From contig CAADUJ010000004.1 of the NCBI GenBank assembly GCA_900752195.1, positions 1 through 64,000 on the forward strand: a stretch of 64,000 bases of DNA, written 5' to 3'. This DNA is from an uncultured Negativicutes bacterium (lineage in GTDB: Bacteria > Bacillota > Negativicutes > Veillonellales > Megasphaeraceae). Made by a program: the position numbers and the translations under genes. Shown piece after piece: positions 52,836 through 61,447 of the stretch (its first letter is position 1; each line of letters begins with the position of its first letter). A model generated the notes under the pieces. That model was not told where the DNA came from. It ran no database searches and saw nothing but the letters and a program-made list of their open reading frames with translations.

Positions 52836-53693
52836 ATGGTAGATATCCAACTAGTAGCCGCCTTCGTGGCCTTTGCCGATACAGGGACCCTGACAGATGC
52901 CGCAAAAACACTTCATACGTCCCAGCCAGCGTTGACGCGCATGATGAACCGCCTCGAAGACGACCTGGGGCTGTCCTTATTTATCAGGACAAAAAATCAT
53001 CTGACTCTTACGGAAACGGGACAGTATGCCGTTCCCCTTGCCCGACGACTTTTAGGTGAACATGACGAATTTACACGACGGGTCCGTACGTACGAACGCA
53101 GTCTCCACACCCTTTCCATCGGCTACTGCGCGCCGATCCCACAACAAATACTGACACCTATAATCAACAGCCTTTTCCACGGCATGACGCTATCGGTAGA
53201 CATGACCGACGACGGGGCCTTCCTCGATAGGCTGCGCGACGGCACGTATCAGCTGGCCGTAGTACACGATAAGCCGAAAAGTGAGGAATTTTACTATAAA
53301 CCTTGTGGCGCAGAAAAGCTCTATTTATCCCTTCGCCCATCAGATCCCTTGTCTTTTTATCCAGTGATTCATTTACAGGATTTAGAAGATCACGTAGTCC
53401 TTCTCTTTTCAGAAATAGGATTCTGGCTGGCTATGACAAAACAGAAGACGCCAAAGACGCAATATTTACTTCAAATTCAGCGTGACTCTTTCGAAGAGCT
53501 CGCGAGTCATTCTGACTATCCCTGTTTCACTTCGAGTTACTTCATCAAACGAAAATTGACACCGCCTGGCCGCATCAACATTCCCCTTGCCGATTCAGAA
53601 TGTCAGACCACCTATTACCTTACATGCCTGAAAGAGCATAAAAAAGCATTTCAGGACCTATTCCGCCTCATTACGCCCCACACGATTTCATAA
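52836..53693 (+). CDS. LysR-family transcriptional regulator
   Basis: A 285-residue regulator with the N-terminal winged HTH (TLTDAAKTLHTSQPALTRMM, then LEDDLGLSLFIR), and a shorter than usual periplasmic-binding-like effector domain. AAAGGATG precedes the ATG. The plus-strand position opposite the aldo/keto reductases is the classic arrangement in which LysR controls its divergent neighbour and itself. Confidence 0.92.
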   Translation: MVDIQLVAAFVAFADTGTLTDAAKTLHTSQPALTRMMNRLEDDLGLSLFIRTKNHLTLTETGQYAVPLARRLLGEHDEFTRRVRTYERSLHTLSIGYCAPIPQQILTPIINSLFHGMTLSVDMTDDGAFLDRLRDGTYQLAVVHDKPKSEEFYYKPCGAEKLYLSLRPSDPLSFYPVIHLQDLEDHVVLLFSEIGFWLAMTKQKTPKTQYLLQIQRDSFEELASHSDYPCFTSSYFIKRKLTPPGRINIPLADSECQTTYYLTCLKEHKKAFQDLFRLITPHTIS

Positions 53694-53740
53694 AAAACGA
53701 CTAGCCCATCGTCAGCTATAAGACTAACGATGGGCCAGTC
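53692..53740 (-). terminator. Terminator of the sbcDC operon
   Basis: GACTGGCCCATCGT pairs with ACGATGGGCTAGTC (one mismatch), followed on the minus strand by GTTTTTT that overlaps the lysR stop. May also end lysR transcription. Confidence 0.8.
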
Positions 53741-53770
53741 GGTACCGCAATACGCGATAAGGCGCATTCC

Positions 53771-56700
53771 TTATAATTCAAATTTAGCAACGCTGCCACG
53801 GTCTGTCTTTTCGATGGCTAAGCGTGTGTCAATGCGTTCTCTTAGTTCGCCTACATGAGAAATGATGCCGACAAGGCGTCCACCTTGCCGCAAATCCAAT
53901 AACGCTTTCAAGGCAAAGTCCAACGTTTCTCCATCTAAGGTGCCAAACCCTTCATCAATGAATATCGTATCCAGATGGATGCCGCCGGAGTAGGCCTGTA
54001 CGACATCGGCAAGACCGAGAGACAGGGAAAGGGATGCGAGGAAGGTTTCTCCGCCAGATAGTGTATTAGCAGGTCGGGCAAAGCCAGTATACGTGTCATA
54101 GACTTCAATATCAAGACCTATTTTCTTGACCCGCTTGTCTTCCCAGTTATGGGACCGCTGCAATTCATAACGGCCGCGGCTCATCTTTTCCAGACGGCCA
54201 TTAGCTGCTTGAAGGACATCATCCAAAAGCGCCCCCAGTACATATCGTTCAAAGTTTATCCCCGTCGTCGTACCGCTGATAAGATCATAAAGCGCACCAA
54301 TGGTCTTATACGATTCGGCAAGGCGATTCCTCTTATGCTGCCACTGGATCAGCTGTTCCTTCGCCTTCTCGAGCTGTTGCCTCTGGCTTTCGATTGCCGC
54401 TTTTTCCGTGACACACCGACGCAGTCCTTCGTCAGCATCGGCAAAAGCCTTGCGGAATTCATCGACATGAGGCTTTTTCGTTCCTTCCACGGCCTTTCGT
54501 TCCTGGTCAATACGTCCCTGCACCTTCTGCAGTTGGTCGCGATAGCCTTGGATAGCCTGTTCTCGTTCTTCTATCTCACCAATGCCTTCTTGATAGGAAC
54601 GGCATGTCGAAATATCCGGAAAACCTGCCTCTTTAACACGCTGCACCAGTTTTTCATGGCATTTCGTGTATTCATGGGCTAGCGCATCACGAAGTTCTTT
54701 CTGTTGCTGAGCCTGTCCCTGGTACAGAGATTGCTTCTTCATCGCGTCATCCTGTTTCTGACGCAATGTCTTTTCAGCCTGCTCAAAAGCCGTAACAGCC
54801 GTTTCCAGTTCGACAATTTTCGCTTCCAGAGCCTGGCTGTCCCTATAAGCTGCTGGGATGTCCTGTTCCAATTGCTCCTGGCCTTTCTCATTAGCCGCCA
54901 GCGTTTCTTTTGCCTTCATCCACGCTGTCTGCCTCGTTTTGACGTCTTTTTCCGCTTCATCTGCTGCCAGCTGCAACGCCGGCAGGGACTGGGCTAATGC
55001 GTTCGAGTCATCTACGGCTTTCTTCAGGTCCTGCACAGTTTTTTCTGCCTTCTTTACTTCTTCTGCCCAGTTATCGATACCAGCCACAGGCGGATAAAGC
55101 CGGTCTAATTCATCTCGCTGTTTTTGTTGCCCCTCTAGGCGCGCCGTACAGGAATGGACGTGGACTTCTGCTTCCTGTCGCAACTTTTCATCATAATCGG
55201 CTTTCTGTCGCGCCTCCTGCACATCGCCTTTTTCCGGTATGTCTTCAGGCTTTACGACGATATGAGGATGGTCCAACGAACCGCATACAGGGCAAGGCAT
55301 TCCCGGTTCCAGTTGCTCAGCCAGTATGAACGCCTGGCCTCTAATGAAGGCGGCATTCATACTTTCATAGGTAACACGGCTGCGACGCGCCTGCTCCGTC
55401 GCTTTTACCAGTGTTTCTTTCCACTGCTCTACTTCGCGTCCTGTTTCATCTATATCCCTTTGCACCGTCTTCTTTGCTTCTTCCTGAACGAGACGGTCCT
55501 TTTTTTCTTTCAAGTCATGTTCTGCCTCTGCGTATTGGCCCAATATCTGTTGTTGACCTTGTAGCGTTTTCTGTCCGTCATGAAGTGACTGCAAGGCTTT
55601 TTTCTTTTGTATTTCGGCCTGTTCCAGATTTTTTTCTCCGTTTGCCACCGCCTGTCTGGAGTCAGCCGTTTTACGGCACAATTCCGTATAGGTACGGACT
55701 TTTTCAATCAATCCCTTATACGAGGTCCTGTCTTCAAGTGCTTTCGTGTACGCCTTTCTTCCATCTTCCAGGGCAACGCCTTCTTTCAGGCACCGATCCA
55801 GTGCCACCGTAGCATCGTCAGCCAGTTTTTGTAACCGCATATATTGACTCTTGGCTTCCTGACCTTTACGGATAATGTCTTCTTCCTGCTTATAAGGTTC
55901 AACAAAAAGCGCCGCTTTTCTCAGCTGCTCCAGATACAACGTCCGTTTTTTCCACACGGAACGTTGGGTTTCCAATTTTTTCTGTTCATCAAGGGCGTTT
56001 TCCAAGGCTTCCCAATGGCTATAGAGTAGTTCTGCTGCTTGTAAGTCCCCTTGCCGTTTTTCTCGTTCAGCCTTCGCCTGTTTTTGATATTGCGCCACTT
56101 GTTCATTGCGCAATGCCGTTTCTTTGAGTACTTCTTCCAGGGCCTCCTGCGACTCGGCGCCAGCCAGTTTCAGGCACTGTTCTGTCTTATCGCCAAGGGC
56201 ATCGTATGCATCTTCTATAGCGTCATGCTTTTCCTTGACGATCTGCTGGAGCCGTCCATAGCGTTGGGTATGGAATAAAACCTGCATGATCTGCTGTCGT
56301 TCAGCCGAGTCCGCGAGGAGAAGTTTCCGAAAATCCCCCTGTGGCAGGAGGACAACCTGCCGAAATTGCTCTGACTTAAAGCCAAGAAGACGTTCTACCG
56401 CCTTATGGACTTCCTTCGTCGATATGATGCTATTGCCCTTTCCACCAGGATCAAGTTTATACAGGGCCGCTTCCATCTTTTTCTGCTTCAGGCCAGTTCC
56501 GCGTTTTTTGGCCACCATCTGTTCCGGACTGCGTTCGACACGATACAGGTTCTCCCCTATAGCAAAGTCAAAGCGGACATACGTCTCTATATCTGGCGTA
56601 GCGTATTTGCTGCGCATATTGACACCTTTGCGGATATTGCCGCTCGTATCACCATACAAGGCGTAACACATAGCATCGAGGATTGTCGTCTTGCCGGCCC

Positions 56701-56812
56701 CGGTCGGTCCATAGATGAGAAAAAGCTGCCGATCTTTCAGGAGCCGGAAATCGATGACCTGTTTTCCTGCATAAGGGCCAAAGGCGTTCATTTCCAGATA
56801 GATGGGTTTCAT
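53771..56812 (-). CDS. sbcC: Exonuclease SbcCD, subunit C
   Basis: A 1013-residue SMC/Rad50-like ATPase that works with SbcD to cut hairpins and blocked DNA ends. Walker A is GPTGAGKTTILDAMCYALYG near residue 35. Long coiled-coil arms (about 180-490 and 560-850) flank a zinc hook CPVCGSLDH at about 510. The C-terminus has signature LSGGETFLASL and Walker B IFIDEGFGTLD. Its start overlaps sbcD by four bases. Confidence 0.97.
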   Translation of the reverse strand: MKPIYLEMNAFGPYAGKQVIDFRLLKDRQLFLIYGPTGAGKTTILDAMCYALYGDTSGNIRKGVNMRSKYATPDIETYVRFDFAIGENLYRVERSPEQMVAKKRGTGLKQKKMEAALYKLDPGGKGNSIISTKEVHKAVERLLGFKSEQFRQVVLLPQGDFRKLLLADSAERQQIMQVLFHTQRYGRLQQIVKEKHDAIEDAYDALGDKTEQCLKLAGAESQEALEEVLKETALRNEQVAQYQKQAKAEREKRQGDLQAAELLYSHWEALENALDEQKKLETQRSVWKKRTLYLEQLRKAALFVEPYKQEEDIIRKGQEAKSQYMRLQKLADDATVALDRCLKEGVALEDGRKAYTKALEDRTSYKGLIEKVRTYTELCRKTADSRQAVANGEKNLEQAEIQKKKALQSLHDGQKTLQGQQQILGQYAEAEHDLKEKKDRLVQEEAKKTVQRDIDETGREVEQWKETLVKATEQARRSRVTYESMNAAFIRGQAFILAEQLEPGMPCPVCGSLDHPHIVVKPEDIPEKGDVQEARQKADYDEKLRQEAEVHVHSCTARLEGQQKQRDELDRLYPPVAGIDNWAEEVKKAEKTVQDLKKAVDDSNALAQSLPALQLAADEAEKDVKTRQTAWMKAKETLAANEKGQEQLEQDIPAAYRDSQALEAKIVELETAVTAFEQAEKTLRQKQDDAMKKQSLYQGQAQQQKELRDALAHEYTKCHEKLVQRVKEAGFPDISTCRSYQEGIGEIEEREQAIQGYRDQLQKVQGRIDQERKAVEGTKKPHVDEFRKAFADADEGLRRCVTEKAAIESQRQQLEKAKEQLIQWQHKRNRLAESYKTIGALYDLISGTTTGINFERYVLGALLDDVLQAANGRLEKMSRGRYELQRSHNWEDKRVKKIGLDIEVYDTYTGFARPANTLSGGETFLASLSLSLGLADVVQAYSGGIHLDTIFIDEGFGTLDGETLDFALKALLDLRQGGRLVGIISHVGELRERIDTRLAIEKTDRGSVAKFEL

Positions 56813-57960
56813 AACAATCCCTCCCCTTCGCGGCGAAGCAATTCATTCCACATATCCTTTAGACAATCCCGTTCATCTTCTGTCAAGGGTATTTCAGGAC
56901 GCATGGCCTGAGAGAATCCTTCAAAAAGTTGCTGCTCCGTCGCTTCATGAAGATTGAAGGCCCGGTCCTGATGGATGGCCCCGCTTTGGCGGTTCGGGGC
57001 TTCTAACGAAAGAGCATTGGGATACTTTTGCCGCAGGCGAGCCATGCCATCTAAAATAGGTTCCGTATCCTCAATGCGGGCCAAGATGAAATCTTCTGGT
57101 GCCGCATCGTGACGCTCCATGATGGAAGCAAAGGAGCCTGTCACGATTCGCAGGTCATGGCGAGGTGTAAACGGTATGAACTGCGTTTCTGCCGCTCCTT
57201 TTTCATCGATGTCGACAATAAGGGCTCCTTTTTTCTGATGCGCTTCACTGAACGAATATTTCATAAGACTTCCGGCATACCGCGTATGGTCACTGCCGAT
57301 TTGTTGAGGACCGTGAAGATGGCCCAATGCCGTGTACGTAAAGGAGTCAAAGAGCTGGGCCCCTACCAGTTCTGTCCCGCCAATTGAAAGCGGCCGTTCT
57401 GAATCACTCGTAATTCCGCCGCCTACAAAGGCATGGGCGACACATATGGTCCTCATGGTTTCCGTTCCCTTGGACTGGATATGGCAGAGCGCTTTCAAGG
57501 CGTCTTCATGATCCCGGATGGAATCATCGCCCGTAAGGTGGCGAACAGCGACGGGCTCCGCATAGGGAACGAGTACGAAGGCGACTGGACCATACGTATC
57601 GAAAAGAATGACGGGGCCACGCAATTTCATCAGGTCGCCTTCAATGTAAAGACCTTCCCGTTCGAGTATCCGACTGCCAAAGGAAAGGCGTGTGGCACTG
57701 TCATGATTGCCGCTGATAACGAAAAACGGAATCCCCAGATCTTTCGTTACCGTCGTTGTGATTTCATCGAAGAGTGTCACCGCATCTGCCGGCGGCAAGC
57801 TGCGGTCATAAACATCGCCAGCGAGAACGACGGCATCGATGTGTTCTTCTTTTAACAGCGGCAGAAATTGGGTGTGTAAGATATAAGACTGGTCATCTGT
57901 CAGGTAGTCTCCATAAAACATTTTTCCCAAATGCCAGTCTGCCGTATGAACGATCCTCAT
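56809..57960 (-). CDS. sbcD: Exonuclease SbcCD, subunit D
   Basis: A 383-residue Mre11-like nuclease. Metallophosphoesterase motifs in order: HTADWHLGK, GDVYDRSLPP, SGNHDSATRL, and TALGHLHGPQ. Forms a complex with SbcC, whose gene overlaps its stop. Twelve bases after nfo, so nfo-sbcD-sbcC look like one repair operon. Confidence 0.97.
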   Translation of the reverse strand: MRIVHTADWHLGKMFYGDYLTDDQSYILHTQFLPLLKEEHIDAVVLAGDVYDRSLPPADAVTLFDEITTTVTKDLGIPFFVISGNHDSATRLSFGSRILEREGLYIEGDLMKLRGPVILFDTYGPVAFVLVPYAEPVAVRHLTGDDSIRDHEDALKALCHIQSKGTETMRTICVAHAFVGGGITSDSERPLSIGGTELVGAQLFDSFTYTALGHLHGPQQIGSDHTRYAGSLMKYSFSEAHQKKGALIVDIDEKGAAETQFIPFTPRHDLRIVTGSFASIMERHDAAPEDFILARIEDTEPILDGMARLRQKYPNALSLEAPNRQSGAIHQDRAFNLHEATEQQLFEGFSQAMRPEIPLTEDERDCLKDMWNELLRREGEGLL

Positions 57961-57972
57961 GTCATCACGACC

Positions 57973-58806
57973 TTACTCATGCTGCAAGCCGCGGAGCATG
58001 GCGATTTCCCGAGCGTATCCATCGAGATCATTCGGCGTTTCCAGATAATAGGGCAACTGTCGCAGTGCCGGATGGTTGATAATGGCTGTAAAGGCGTCGA
58101 TACCAATATGCCCTTCACCGATTTTTTCATGCCTGTCTTTATGGCTGCCTAACACATTCTTGCTATCATTGATATGAATGGCCTTCAGCCGATCCAGGCC
58201 AATAATGTTATCAAATTCCATCAAAACATCATCCAAATGGTGAACGATGTCATATCCGCCATCAAAAACGTGACAGGTATCCAGGCAGACGCCCATTTTT
58301 TCAGGCATCTTTACGTTTTCGATAATAGCCGCAATTTCTTCGAAAGTCCGTCCCACTTCGGTGCCCTTGCCAGCCATAGTTTCTAATAGTACTGTCGTAT
58401 TCTGGTCGGGAAACATCGCCGTATCAAGCATCGATACGATATACTCGATGCCTACTTCAGGACCTTGCCCTACATGGCTACCTGGATGGAAGTTATAGCG
58501 ACAGTTTTGAAGATATTGGAGACGCTGCAGATCCTCTGTCATTGCCCGTATAGCAAAATCTCTGGTTTTTTCCGTCTTAGAACAGCCATTCAGTGTATAC
58601 GGCGCATGGGCCAGGATGGGAGCAAACTCATGGTCTTTCATGAATTGATTCAGATGTTCCATGTCGTCTATATCTAACGGACGAACACTACCGCCACGGG
58701 GATTACGTGTAAAAAATTGAAACGTATCGGCTCCTAAAGAAAGTGCTTCCTTTCCCATATGAAGGAATCCCTTCGTAACCGACAGATGACAACCTATATG
58801 TAACAT
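57973..58806 (-). CDS. nfo: Endonuclease IV (AP endonuclease)
   Basis: A 277-residue TIM-barrel zinc enzyme that cuts DNA at abasic sites. Family patterns: IGCHLSVTKG at the start, LAHAPYTLN, HPGSHVG (metal His), ETMAGKGTEVG, CLDTCHVFDGGYD and HINDSKNVLGSHKDRHEKIG. The ATG at 58806 fits the usual MLxIGxH start; a GTG four codons earlier is the alternative. Confidence 0.96.
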   Translation of the reverse strand: MLHIGCHLSVTKGFLHMGKEALSLGADTFQFFTRNPRGGSVRPLDIDDMEHLNQFMKDHEFAPILAHAPYTLNGCSKTEKTRDFAIRAMTEDLQRLQYLQNCRYNFHPGSHVGQGPEVGIEYIVSMLDTAMFPDQNTTVLLETMAGKGTEVGRTFEEIAAIIENVKMPEKMGVCLDTCHVFDGGYDIVHHLDDVLMEFDNIIGLDRLKAIHINDSKNVLGSHKDRHEKIGEGHIGIDAFTAIINHPALRQLPYYLETPNDLDGYAREIAMLRGLQHE

Positions 58807-58824
58807 ACCTTTATTCACCTCATT

Positions 58825-58866
58825 AAAAAAACAGACTGCAACATATACTTAGTATACGTTACAGTC
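58825..58866 (-). terminator. Terminator between the Fur-family gene and nfo
   Basis: GACTGTAACGTATACT pairs with AGTATATGTTGCAGTC, a stem of about 16 bases with a few wobbles, then seven T residues on the minus strand. Confidence 0.85.
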
Positions 58867-58882
58867 CGCTATATAAGCAACC

Positions 58883-59314
58883 TTACTTGGTAGACTCTTT
58901 AGCAGGTTCTTTGGCCAGGCATTCGCTGCATATGCCAGTGAATGCAATTTTGACAGAGTCCACGCGGAATCCCGTCTGCTCTGTAGCCAATTGTGCTAGT
59001 GCCTCCGAATCCGTATCAACATCCATGACTTTATTGCACTTCGTGCAACGGATATGTGCATGAGGTTTCGTATTGAAATCATATCGATGTGCATCTTCCT
59101 CGCATTGAAGAACCTGAACGACACCGATTTTCGTAAAGATCTCCATGGTCTTGTAGACCGTTGCCAAGCTCATGTACGGATACTTGGGATGGAGTTCCTT
59201 ATATATCGCTTCTGTGTTCGGGTGTGTCTTATTCCCATTTATGACTTCATACACGGCCAGGCGTTGAGGAGTTACTTTATACCCATTCTCACGTAGCTTA
59301 GCTGAAATATCCAT
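58883..59314 (-). CDS. Fur-family regulator, PerR-like
   Basis: A 143-residue metalloregulator. The winged helix includes THPNTEAIYKELH and SLATVYKTMEIF. The regulatory site reads RYDFNTKPHAHIRC, with Asp in the position that distinguishes PerR from Fur; together with the earlier His (THPN) and later MDVD it fits a PerR peroxide sensor. Two CxxC pairs (CTKC, CSEC) supply the structural zinc site. It precedes the DNA-repair genes nfo-sbcDC, behind a terminator. Confidence 0.9.
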   Translation of the reverse strand: MDISAKLRENGYKVTPQRLAVYEVINGNKTHPNTEAIYKELHPKYPYMSLATVYKTMEIFTKIGVVQVLQCEEDAHRYDFNTKPHAHIRCTKCNKVMDVDTDSEALAQLATEQTGFRVDSVKIAFTGICSECLAKEPAKESTK

Positions 59315-59358
59315 GAGTACGACCTCCTTTCCAATAGATACCTGTTTATTAAATAAGT

Positions 59359-59375
59359 CTATTAATAAATAATAG
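59359..59375. promoter_or_regulatory. Candidate PerR/Fur operator
   Basis: CTATTA-N5-TAATAG (17 bases, AT-rich), lying between the predicted transcription start and the gene. The symmetry and composition resemble PerR/Fur boxes; it suggests autoregulation. Confidence 0.45.
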
Positions 59376-59397
59376 TTTTTGGGTACTTTACTATTTT

Positions 59398-59426
59398 ATT
59401 GTAACCGTTATTAGTTAAAATGGCAA
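59398..59426 (-). promoter_or_regulatory. Promoter of the Fur-family gene
   Basis: -35 TTGCCA (59421-59426) and -10 TACAAT (59398-59403), 17-base spacer, about 80 bases before the coding start. Confidence 0.6.
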
Positions 59427-59491
59427 TAGAAAAAATACGATTCTTGATGATTTTTTCGCCATTTGCAATATAGAATATGAATGTATTTCAT

Positions 59492-59514
59492 CCATATGGC
59501 GAATCGCCATATGG
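59492..59514. other. Perfect 23-base palindrome
   Basis: CCATATGGCGA-A-TCGCCATATGG, eleven bases each side of a single central base. It lies in the 290-base gap between a radical SAM gene and the Fur-family gene, about 65 bases upstream of the -35 above. No U-run on either strand. Could be an operator for an unknown dimeric regulator. Confidence 0.6.
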
Positions 59515-59604
59515 AAAAGTCATACAAATAGATTCTATCTTTATTTTTAAGTAGTGATAATCTATTTCATTATTATTAAACAAGTGAAAAATTATACAAA
59601 TTTA

Positions 59605-60654
59605 TTACGTCATCCAGGCTTTATCCACACAGATGACATGGCGTATTCCATCATCGATAACCATCGTGCTTGGCCTGAGATCATTGTCTTCTTTCCAGAT
59701 GAACTTTTTTTTCGGATATCTGAGGCCTGCCAGATGGTATGTTCCATTGCGGACGCCCCTTACCTTACTCGTATCTTTGCGATGATAATAAATGTGGACT
59801 TCACCATTTTTTGTCTCATCAAGGGCTGCATAAAGACAGTGACGGTATCGCTGTGTATCAACGAGTTCTCCCAGCGCCGGCGTATACGCTCCTGCCAAAA
59901 CCTGAGACGGGTCATCAAGGTCTTCTGTCGCCTGCAATCCCGTACGAATAACGTGTATTCCCGCTTTCAGGAAGTGCTCTTTCATGTACGTTGCCCGACG
60001 GACACCTTCGTGGATGGTAAGGGGTGTATACGTACCGTCTTTATAGCGTGCTGCAAGTTCTGTATCAGCAATGACGACGACAGGATAAATCCGTGCCATA
60101 TCAGGGGATAGTTGACAAATAGCTTCGGTCGTCCTGCGAAGACTTGCTTCATCTTCACCAGGAAGGCCTGGCATGAGTTGATGACCTACGGTAAATCCCA
60201 TGCGGCGCAACATGGCCGTTGCCCGACGGACATCGTCTGCACAATGGCCACGCTTAGCTTCTTTCAGCACGTCATCATCCATAGATTGCACGCCCAATTC
60301 GACTGTTGTAAGCCCATTTCTATAAAGAAGCGCCATTATATCCTCTGTAATAGCATCAGGTCGCGTAGAACAGCGGATGCCATCGATTTTTCCACTTTCC
60401 AAGGCTCTTGCCGCCGGCGCGAGCAGCCTTTCCTGCAGTTCCATGGGAATCGCTGTAAAGCTGCCACCGTAAAAGGCTACCTCCCAATGGCGTGGCTCGC
60501 TTACGTAATCAGTATATGAATGTATCATGGCCATAATGTCTTCTGGTCCGGGCAGACCATGATGGCCTGTAATACGCCACTGATTACAAAAAATACAGCG
60601 GTAGGGACAACCGATATGAGGTATGAATATAGGAATAATCGAAGTCTTTTTCAT
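59605..60654 (-). CDS. Elp3-like radical SAM protein
   Basis: A 349-residue radical SAM protein with Cys16, Cys20 and Cys23 (CPYRCIFC). Elp3-type motifs follow: FYGGSFTAIP, STRPDAI, VELGVQSMDD, GHQLMPGLPGE and RIYPVVV. It lacks the acetyltransferase half of true Elp3. Homologues commonly lie beside rnc in Firmicutes and their substrate is not established; tRNA modification is one idea. Confidence 0.88.
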   Translation of the reverse strand: MKKTSIIPIFIPHIGCPYRCIFCNQWRITGHHGLPGPEDIMAMIHSYTDYVSEPRHWEVAFYGGSFTAIPMELQERLLAPAARALESGKIDGIRCSTRPDAITEDIMALLYRNGLTTVELGVQSMDDDVLKEAKRGHCADDVRRATAMLRRMGFTVGHQLMPGLPGEDEASLRRTTEAICQLSPDMARIYPVVVIADTELAARYKDGTYTPLTIHEGVRRATYMKEHFLKAGIHVIRTGLQATEDLDDPSQVLAGAYTPALGELVDTQRYRHCLYAALDETKNGEVHIYYHRKDTSKVRGVRNGTYHLAGLRYPKKKFIWKEDNDLRPSTMVIDDGIRHVICVDKAWMT

Positions 60655-60675
60655 GGAAAACTCCTTATATCTTAC

Positions 60676-60711
60676 AAAAAAGAGGACTGTAACCGCAGTT
60701 GGTTACAGCCC
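60676..60711 (-). terminator. Terminator between rnc and the radical SAM gene
   Basis: GGGCTGTAACC pairs with GGTTACAGTCC, six-base loop, then CTTTTTT on the minus strand. It starts about a dozen bases after the rnc stop. Confidence 0.85.
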
Positions 60712-60722
60712 ATATGCATCGG

Positions 60723-61436
60723 TTATTGAATGACATGCAGCCGCACCAACGCTTCGTGTGCCGCATGCTGTTCCGCGCTTTTTTTTGTTTTGCCTTTTCC
60801 TTCACCAAGGGCTTTTCCATTTACCTTTACAGTCATGTAAAACGTCTTATCATGGTCCGGTCCTTCTTCTCTGTCCAGAATATAGGCAATATGTTTTTCG
60901 CCTTCTTGCTGAACATATTCCTGAAAGAGTGTCTTATAATCTTTACCATAGTTGCCTGTCGCAACGAGTTCAAGATACCCTTTCAACTGGTGGAGGATAA
61001 AGTTCCTTGCTTCTCTATACGAATGATCGAGATAAATCGCACCAACGACGGCTTCAAAGGCATCAGCAAGGATACTCGTCCGAGTACGGCCGCCTGTATG
61101 GAGTTCCCCTCGGCCCATGAGCATGTAATCGCCAACTTTATATTTACCAAAAACAGATGCCAATGGCATCTCACTGACAACACTGGCCCGGGCCTTCGAT
61201 AATTCGCCTTCCGTCATCTCAGGGTAATGGAGGAAAAGATATTCTCCAATGACGAGATCTAAGATCGCATCTCCCAAAAATTCTAATCGTTCGTTGAAGC
61301 GTACTCGTTTTTCTTTATTTTCATTCGCATACGACGAGTGCGTCAACGCAATGTCAAGATATTGAAGGTGCTGAAATGCAGGTAATCCTAAAAGAATTAC
61401 GAATTCTTCCAGCGCTTTTTTTCGTGTATCATTCAT
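60723..61436 (-). CDS. rnc: Ribonuclease III
   Basis: A 237-residue double-stranded RNA endonuclease. The catalytic signature ERLEFLGDAILDLVIGEYLF (about residues 38-57) and DAFEAVVGAIYLD are intact. The C-terminal double-stranded RNA-binding domain ends with GKGKTKKSAEQHAAHEAL. I chose the ATG at 61436; a TTG at 61451 that overlaps the fabF stop is also possible and would be coupled. Confidence 0.96.
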   Translation of the reverse strand: MNDTRKKALEEFVILLGLPAFQHLQYLDIALTHSSYANENKEKRVRFNERLEFLGDAILDLVIGEYLFLHYPEMTEGELSKARASVVSEMPLASVFGKYKVGDYMLMGRGELHTGGRTRTSILADAFEAVVGAIYLDHSYREARNFILHQLKGYLELVATGNYGKDYKTLFQEYVQQEGEKHIAYILDREEGPDHDKTFYMTVKVNGKALGEGKGKTKKSAEQHAAHEALVRLHVIQ

Positions 61437-61447
61437 CAATGGAACAA

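Noticed and set aside
53303..53485. Short overlapping frame inside lysR
   Set aside because: Out of frame with the conserved LysR protein and with no ribosome site.
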